Below are positions 6,638 through 10,773 of a stretch of DNA of 10,773 nt, in pieces. Under the pieces are notes generated by a model. That model was not told the DNA's origin. It made no database searches and worked only from the letters and a program-made list of their open reading frames with translations. Origin of the DNA: an uncultured Collinsella sp. (GTDB lineage Bacteria; Actinomycetota; Coriobacteriia; Coriobacteriales; Coriobacteriaceae); assembly GCA_902494815.1 (NCBI GenBank), contig CABUVB010000049.1, positions 1 to 10,773 of the forward strand, given 5' to 3'. Position 1 is the stretch's first letter. Every line of letters starts with the position of its first letter. Both the position numbers and the translations under genes were made by a program.

Positions 6638-8514
6638 TTATCGCCACCCTCCTTGCGCTCGATCGTCACGGTCTTATCATTTGCCTTGAGCAGATACAGA
6701 TTGCCCGTAAGGTGCGTCAGTTCGCCACCCGTCACCGCACCCGGCTCGCCATTATTGCCGCGGAACATGAGCCACGCCTCGTCGTGGAAATTGCCCAGGC
6801 TGAGCGTCCAGGCATCCGCGCTGGTATCCACGCTCACCGTCACGGACGAAAAGCGCTGGATGGCACCGGAGCACTCCGACGCCGTCTGGTGCCGCAGGTC
6901 GGGCGCGGATTTGGTAAGCCACTCCAGGTAGTCGACCAGGCCGCCCTTGTAGACCTCCCAGCCCTCCTTGGCACCACGATCGGGATCGAGCAAGTCGTCC
7001 GGGTGCATAAAATGCGTGCTCACGTAGTGCATGTTGAGCTCGGACACGGCTGCCAGGCGCATATAGGAATCGTCGACCATGCCGCCCGAGACAATACGTG
7101 GCTGCTCCACAATGCCGTCGCTCGCCACGCCAAACTCCTGCACGTAGGGCAGGTCGGTGCCATCCTCAAAATACGTGCTGGCGATGGTCTTAATGCGCGG
7201 AACGTCGGTGCCGATGAGCTTGCGCGCTCGGGCCGAAAGGATATTCGACGGCGGTACGTAAACCGAGCCATGAGCGTTGGGCAGAACCTCGTCCTGAAAC
7301 GCGATAAGTTCGTTGAGCGAAGCGACGAGCGTCTCTTTGTTCTTCCAGGTCTTGTAGACGTACAGCGTGCCGTAGTCGGTGTCCCAGAGCGCGAGCGGCT
7401 GATGGTTGTAGCCGTGAAAGCCCAGCTCGCCGCCCATCTGCAGCAGCATGCCGCCAAAATATCGAAACTGCGTGGTATCGGGTTGGCGCGCGGGCTCGGT
7501 CTGGTTGACCGCGTCCTCGTAGTTTTCGATCATCACGCCGGTATAGCGAATGCCATATTTTTGCGCGAGCTTTTGCAGATCGGGCCACCAGACCTTGGTG
7601 TAAAAATCCGCAATGGAAAGGCCGTAGTCACGCTTGATATAAGTACCATCGCCCGAGGGCACGGGGCTAGGAAAGTCGTCCAAATAGAACACGGCGCTGT
7701 TGATGACCGGATAGGCCGTAGCATCGCCCAGCAGACTGATCGCCGCGGCGAAAAAGCCGCGCATGACCTTGTCGTAGATACCGATATTGCACACCACGGT
7801 GCGCCCGCTACCGCAGTCATTAGACCAAATGAGCGGGGCGCCCGCATCGCCAGTCTTAGCCCACTCACGCGCCGTCTCGCGCAGCGATACTGAAAGCGAC
7901 GAATCAAAGGGGTCCGAGAGCTCGTAGCGCTCTCCCCCGCCCAGCATAAAGTCCTCACTCGGCACAATGCTTTCGGCTTTTACATAGTCATATCCGGCCG
8001 ATTCAATGCCAAGCTTGGAGGCAATCACTTGCAGATAGCTCGAGTTATCCGGCGGCATGGCGAGCATAAGCGAACCGCCGGCACTCACCCAACTCATAAT
8101 GTCGCTCAGGTGCGTACCGAGCCCATCGAGCGACGGCATGAGCAAAATCACGCGATCGAAGGAGGTCAGCGAGGGAATGGCATCCGCACCATCCAGGGCA
8201 AGATCCACGTCGCGATGGGCGATCTTCATGTCCAGCAAAATCTGGTCGAACTGGTCTTTGACGTCGTCGACGCCATCTTGGTCCGAGTCTGTAATGACCA
8301 GGCACGTGGGCTTTTGGCCAAAGATTGCCGAGGAGGCCGGCACCGCGTCGTTGGCGGCAAGCATCCCCAGCCTATGCTGGCCCGCACTGTACTGCACGCC
8401 GGCACGCTCCACCAGCAGCACGGCGGCCATGGCAATAAAGACCGCCCACACCACGAGGAGTCCCATCCAACGAAAGCGGCCCACACGGTCTCGGATATGT
8501 TGCGCCACGCTCAT
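6634..8514 (-). CDS. pelA: Membrane-anchored Pel polysaccharide deacetylase (PelA deacetylase-only form, DUF2194-like)
   Basis: The protein has 626 residues. A single N-terminal membrane helix (about 17-35) places the rest outside the membrane. Residues 60-265 form a domain of the type seen before the deacetylase in Gram-positive Pel proteins. The carbohydrate-esterase part carries YLDDFPSP (277-284, candidate catalytic and metal Asp279/Asp280), a metal-binding HGYNH (367-371) and YVPPSN (419-424). A late STHFMHPDD (499-507) probably supplies another active-site histidine. Residues 555-620 look like a beta-rich C-terminal domain. The glycoside-hydrolase domain of proteobacterial PelA is absent. 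The enzyme should remove N-acetyl groups from nascent Pel, giving it positive charge. The upstream in-frame ATG at 8538 is rejected: GGAGGAGG (8526-8519) lies between it and the ATG at 8514, which overlaps the pelE stop as ATGA. Confidence 0.92.
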   Translation of the reverse strand: MSVAQHIRDRVGRFRWMGLLVVWAVFIAMAAVLLVERAGVQYSAGQHRLGMLAANDAVPASSAIFGQKPTCLVITDSDQDGVDDVKDQFDQILLDMKIAHRDVDLALDGADAIPSLTSFDRVILLMPSLDGLGTHLSDIMSWVSAGGSLMLAMPPDNSSYLQVIASKLGIESAGYDYVKAESIVPSEDFMLGGGERYELSDPFDSSLSVSLRETAREWAKTGDAGAPLIWSNDCGSGRTVVCNIGIYDKVMRGFFAAAISLLGDATAYPVINSAVFYLDDFPSPVPSGDGTYIKRDYGLSIADFYTKVWWPDLQKLAQKYGIRYTGVMIENYEDAVNQTEPARQPDTTQFRYFGGMLLQMGGELGFHGYNHQPLALWDTDYGTLYVYKTWKNKETLVASLNELIAFQDEVLPNAHGSVYVPPSNILSARARKLIGTDVPRIKTIASTYFEDGTDLPYVQEFGVASDGIVEQPRIVSGGMVDDSYMRLAAVSELNMHYVSTHFMHPDDLLDPDRGAKEGWEVYKGGLVDYLEWLTKSAPDLRHQTASECSGAIQRFSSVTVSVDTSADAWTLSLGNFHDEAWLMFRGNNGEPGAVTGGELTHLTGNLYLLKANDKTVTIERKEGGDK

Positions 8515-9416
8515 CGGGCCTCCTCCCAATCGCGCCAAAACGCCAACTTTTCGCGGTTGTCGGCGCTCAAATACACACGTTGCTTGTCAATCGCATCGAT
8601 CACACAGTGGACCTCGTCACCGTCGCGGCGCATCACGGCTAGGCGCAGGCAAAGCATCCAAACCTCCTGCTCCTCGGGCACGTCGAGTACCAGCTGGTCG
8701 GTCACGGCCTGCGCCTCGTCGATCTGTCCGACATCGGCCAGCGCCGTCGCGTATCGAATGCGCAGCTCAAGGGTATCCTCGCGCTCGCAGCGACGCGCAA
8801 GCAGGCGCGCGTACTGTTGGCGCTGAATCTGAGCAACGCGCCCCTCAGCCAAGCCCGAGCCCAAGTATTCACCAAGAAAATCACAGTATTCGTTGAGGTT
8901 TTGCGCGCTCGGGTCCGTCTTAAAGGCACGCTCCAGCTGCTGCAGTTTAAGGTCGGACTCCTTGGAGATCTGCGCCACCGCCGTCGCGGCATAGTGCGCC
9001 ACCTCAACGTCGTCGTTAAGCTTAGCCGCCTGCAGCTGCGCCAGGTACGCGTCGGGCTCCTCGGTGAGCATGGAGAGCATTAGGCGGCGCCGGTATGCCG
9101 GGTCGTTGACGATAAGCGCCTCCTCGAGCGGCACTACGCCTGCATCGTCCTCACCGCTCGGTACCGACATACTACGATGCAGGTCGTCGTTGAAGCGCAG
9201 CGACTCCAGCGCAGACTCTTTCAGCCACTCGCCAAGCACCGCGCTGCGCACCGATAGCAAAACCACCAGCAACGGGCCCCACAGCGGCACCAGCACTATT
9301 ACAGCCAGCATGTGCCCGCGCACCGGCAGCAGGCCCAGCTTCATGAGCGTCCACAGCATCAGGCAAACCAGCGAATGAATCAGCAGCAAGACGGCAGCAA
9401 CGACAAGCGAGATCAA
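8511..9416 (-). CDS. pelE: PelE, membrane-anchored TPR-like Pel synthase subunit
   Basis: The gene encodes 301 residues with two N-terminal membrane helices (about 3-22 and 36-55) and a cytosolic helical remainder. A segment near 97-120 (PLEEALIVNDPAYRRRLMLS) resembles other Gram-positive PelE proteins. The region 120-300 is built of paired amphipathic helices with TPR spacing, for example around AYLAQLQAAKLNDDVEVAHY, LRIRYATALADVGQIDEAQA and VWMLCLRLAVMRRDGDEV. PelE is a scaffold in the PelD-PelE-PelG inner-membrane complex and probably helps recruit PelF. The start is a TTG whose last two bases belong to the pelD stop (TTGA), with GAGGGGGG 6 bases upstream (9430-9423). No in-frame ATG comes before codon 20, and starting there would remove the first membrane helix. 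Confidence 0.88.
   Translation of the reverse strand: MISLVVAAVLLLIHSLVCLMLWTLMKLGLLPVRGHMLAVIVLVPLWGPLLVVLLSVRSAVLGEWLKESALESLRFNDDLHRSMSVPSGEDDAGVVPLEEALIVNDPAYRRRLMLSMLTEEPDAYLAQLQAAKLNDDVEVAHYAATAVAQISKESDLKLQQLERAFKTDPSAQNLNEYCDFLGEYLGSGLAEGRVAQIQRQQYARLLARRCEREDTLELRIRYATALADVGQIDEAQAVTDQLVLDVPEEQEVWMLCLRLAVMRRDGDEVHCVIDAIDKQRVYLSADNREKLAFWRDWEEAR
8519..8526 (-). promoter_or_regulatory. Ribosome-binding site fixing the pelA start at 8514
   Basis: GGAGGAGG lies inside the last pelE codons, 4 bases before ATG 8514-8512. It falls downstream of the longer in-frame start at 8538, which argues against that start. Confidence 0.8.
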
Positions 9417-10773
9417 GCGGCACCCCCCTCACCGTCACCGGTGTAAGCGATGCGCTGCAGCAGCGCCACGATGCCCTCGCCGTCGACGGGCTCCACCGCA
9501 ATATGCTTTGCGCTCAGGCGCTTACGGATAATGGGAAGATCGCACGCCTTTGCCTGGCGCATAAGCAGGTAGAGCACGTTGCCGTCGACCAAGCCCGCCG
9601 CGTCGCTCTCGCGGATTGCCGACCCAATTGCGCCCACCAGCTCGCCGACAGGCTCCATGCCCGGTACCACGCGCAGGAGCAAAAAACTCCCCATCTTGCT
9701 ATCTGCCAGCGCCTGCTCCGCCGCGAGCTCTTGGCCAAAGGCCGCCTGCTTGAGCACGCAAATGCCGTCAACGCAGCGTTTATCCTGCGCCACCGCCTCA
9801 TAGTCAAAGGCACGGCCCAGCGCGCTTTCGACCAGCCCGCACAAGATGCGGAACAGGTTTTGATAATAGAGGGTCATTTGGTTTTCGGCCGCACTACGCA
9901 CAAAGATCAACACGGCGGGTGCCCCGTCGCGCTCGATCGCGTATCCAAACATGGGAAACCCCGGCGTCAGCTCACGGTTCACCCACAGGTTCGAACGACC
10001 CCCGTCGCCCAAAAGAGGTGCAAGCTGCTCAAGCGTGAGCGAGCGTGCGGCATTTTCGGCAATCGCGGGACTTGCTGCCACCAGGCGTGCAAATGCCCCG
10101 CCCGAAACATGGTAGATCGCCACCGAATCGTTCTCGAAGATCTCGCCCAGAAGCTCGCAGCACTTGCGATAGATGTCGCGTGGGTTGAGTACGTCGAGCT
10201 CCTGCGTCACGGCAAAGATCTTGCCAAAGCTGTCGTGGCGACCCACAATCTGGCGCCTGTACGCGCGCTTGTCCTCGATCGCGTCGTGGTAAAGCTGTGT
10301 GAGGAACGTATTGCGATTACGCACGAGCTCGTTTTGATCGCGCTCCGCCCTAATGGCTTCGCCGTTGCGCAGCTGCACATAGCCGCACACGGCACCCACC
10401 ACAAAGTACGCAATAAACGGCAGCCAGTTGGACGGCTCGTAAAAGAGACCCTGGAAGGTATAACCGTACTGAGTAAAGTAGCTCGCGGCCAAACCCACCG
10501 ACGCCAGCAGCGCCGCAACCAGGCCAAAATCGAGCCCATACAGCGTGCCGATCAGTACCACGTACAGCAGGCGGTAGTCGAGCACGTTAAGCTGAGCAGA
10601 CTGCGAAAACACCAGCTCCAGGCCCTCAAAGAGCACCCAGGCCAGCGCGGTCTCCAGGCATTTGATGGGCAGTGTCCGCCCGCGCATGCGGTCGATGGCG
10701 GCACGCAGCGGATGGCGCTTGCCCGCGAGGGTCTGCTCCCAGCGGGCGTGTATGGTCGAAAGATCGCGCAGCA
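9413..10773 (-). CDS. pelD: PelD-like membrane protein with GAF and degenerate GGDEF domains (5' end outside window)
   Basis: This is the presumed c-di-GMP receptor subunit of the Pel synthase. Counting from the Met codon at 10687-10685, four hydrophobic segments lie at about 8-27, 38-56, 57-73 and 88-106. A charged helical linker (107-145), a GAF domain (about 165-290) and a degenerate GGDEF domain (about 300-415) follow. The GGDEF signature is replaced by DGNVL (368-372), so cyclase activity is not expected. Yet RESD (359-362) keeps the RxxD inhibitory-site motif exactly five residues before it. The reading frame stays open upstream of Met10687 to the window edge (28 further codons, including TIHARWEQTLAGKRHPLR), and no good ribosome-binding site precedes that Met. 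The protein therefore probably continues into an additional N-terminal region. A Gram-positive PelD fused to an SDR-type epimerase domain is one possibility I cannot confirm. Confidence 0.88.
   Translation of the reverse strand, partial: LRDLSTIHARWEQTLAGKRHPLRAAIDRMRGRTLPIKCLETALAWVLFEGLELVFSQSAQLNVLDYRLLYVVLIGTLYGLDFGLVAALLASVGLAASYFTQYGYTFQGLFYEPSNWLPFIAYFVVGAVCGYVQLRNGEAIRAERDQNELVRNRNTFLTQLYHDAIEDKRAYRRQIVGRHDSFGKIFAVTQELDVLNPRDIYRKCCELLGEIFENDSVAIYHVSGGAFARLVAASPAIAENAARSLTLEQLAPLLGDGGRSNLWVNRELTPGFPMFGYAIERDGAPAVLIFVRSAAENQMTLYYQNLFRILCGLVESALGRAFDYEAVAQDKRCVDGICVLKQAAFGQELAAEQALADSKMGSFLLLRVVPGMEPVGELVGAIGSAIRESDAAGLVDGNVLYLLMRQAKACDLPIIRKRLSAKHIAVEPVDGEGIVALLQRIAYTGDGEGGAA
9423..9430 (-). 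promoter_or_regulatory. Ribosome-binding site supporting the TTG start of pelE
   Basis: GAGGGGGG lies within the last codons of pelD, 6 bases before TTG 9416-9414. It decides for the TTG start, which otherwise would be doubtful. Confidence 0.7.
9602..9613 (-). other. RxxD (I-site-type) c-di-GMP binding motif codons in pelD
   Basis: The codons CGC GAG AGC GAC encode RESD. They sit five codons before DGNVL, which occupies the position of GGDEF, so the spacing matches that of canonical inhibitory sites. In Pseudomonas PelD an RxxD at this place binds c-di-GMP. Binding here is an inference. Confidence 0.65.

Noticed and set aside
6712..7893. Plus-strand open frame (393 codons) opposite pelA
   Set aside because: The opposite strand encodes a clear deacetylase with conserved motifs. 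The antisense product has no family features and shows a shadow-like composition.
8515..8538. Longer start for pelA at ATG 8538
   Set aside because: The strong GGAGGAGG at 8526-8519 lies after that ATG and is correctly placed for ATG 8514, which also gives the ATGA overlap seen at the next junction.
8057..8896. Plus-strand open frames opposite the pelA/pelE junction
   Set aside because: Arg/Ser/Pro-rich antisense translations of well-supported genes, with no domain or ribosome-binding site.

Overview
The window looks like chromosomal DNA from a GC-rich monoderm bacterium, most likely a coriobacterium of the Collinsella type (Actinomycetota). This is inferred from base composition, codon use and gene set; no rRNA or other phylogenetic marker is present. 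All supported genes lie on the minus strand, so the region is transcribed from right (10773) to left (1).

Positions 10773 to 456 hold one tightly packed run of eight genes. It opens with a Gram-positive Pel exopolysaccharide biosynthesis set in the order pelD (5' end outside the window), pelE, pelA deacetylase, pelF and pelG. Three accessory genes follow without a break: a CotH-kinase-like lipoprotein, a VTC-type polyphosphate polymerase domain protein and a DUF4956 membrane protein. Gene junctions overlap by 3 to 14 bases or leave gaps of 3 bases, which indicates one translationally coupled operon. No pelB or pelC (outer-membrane export) is present and PelA carries no glycoside hydrolase domain, as expected of the monoderm form of the system.

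The likely Pel pathway is as follows. PelF polymerises a nucleotide-sugar substrate in the cytosol and the membrane proteins PelD, PelE and PelG form the synthase/transport complex. The membrane-anchored deacetylase PelA then removes acetyl groups outside the membrane, making the polymer cationic. PelD has a GAF domain and a degenerate GGDEF domain that keeps an RxxD inhibitory-site motif at the canonical spacing, so c-di-GMP control is plausible. The VTC protein could make polyphosphate, DUF4956 could be its membrane partner, and CotH could phosphorylate a surface target. The combination suggests a link between a cationic exopolysaccharide and polyphosphate or phosphorylation at the cell surface; that link is inference.

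Positions 219 to 455 are intergenic and contain several short inverted and direct repeats but no clear terminator. At the left edge is the 5' part of a LacI-family regulator gene, also on the minus strand, probably belonging to the next transcription unit.
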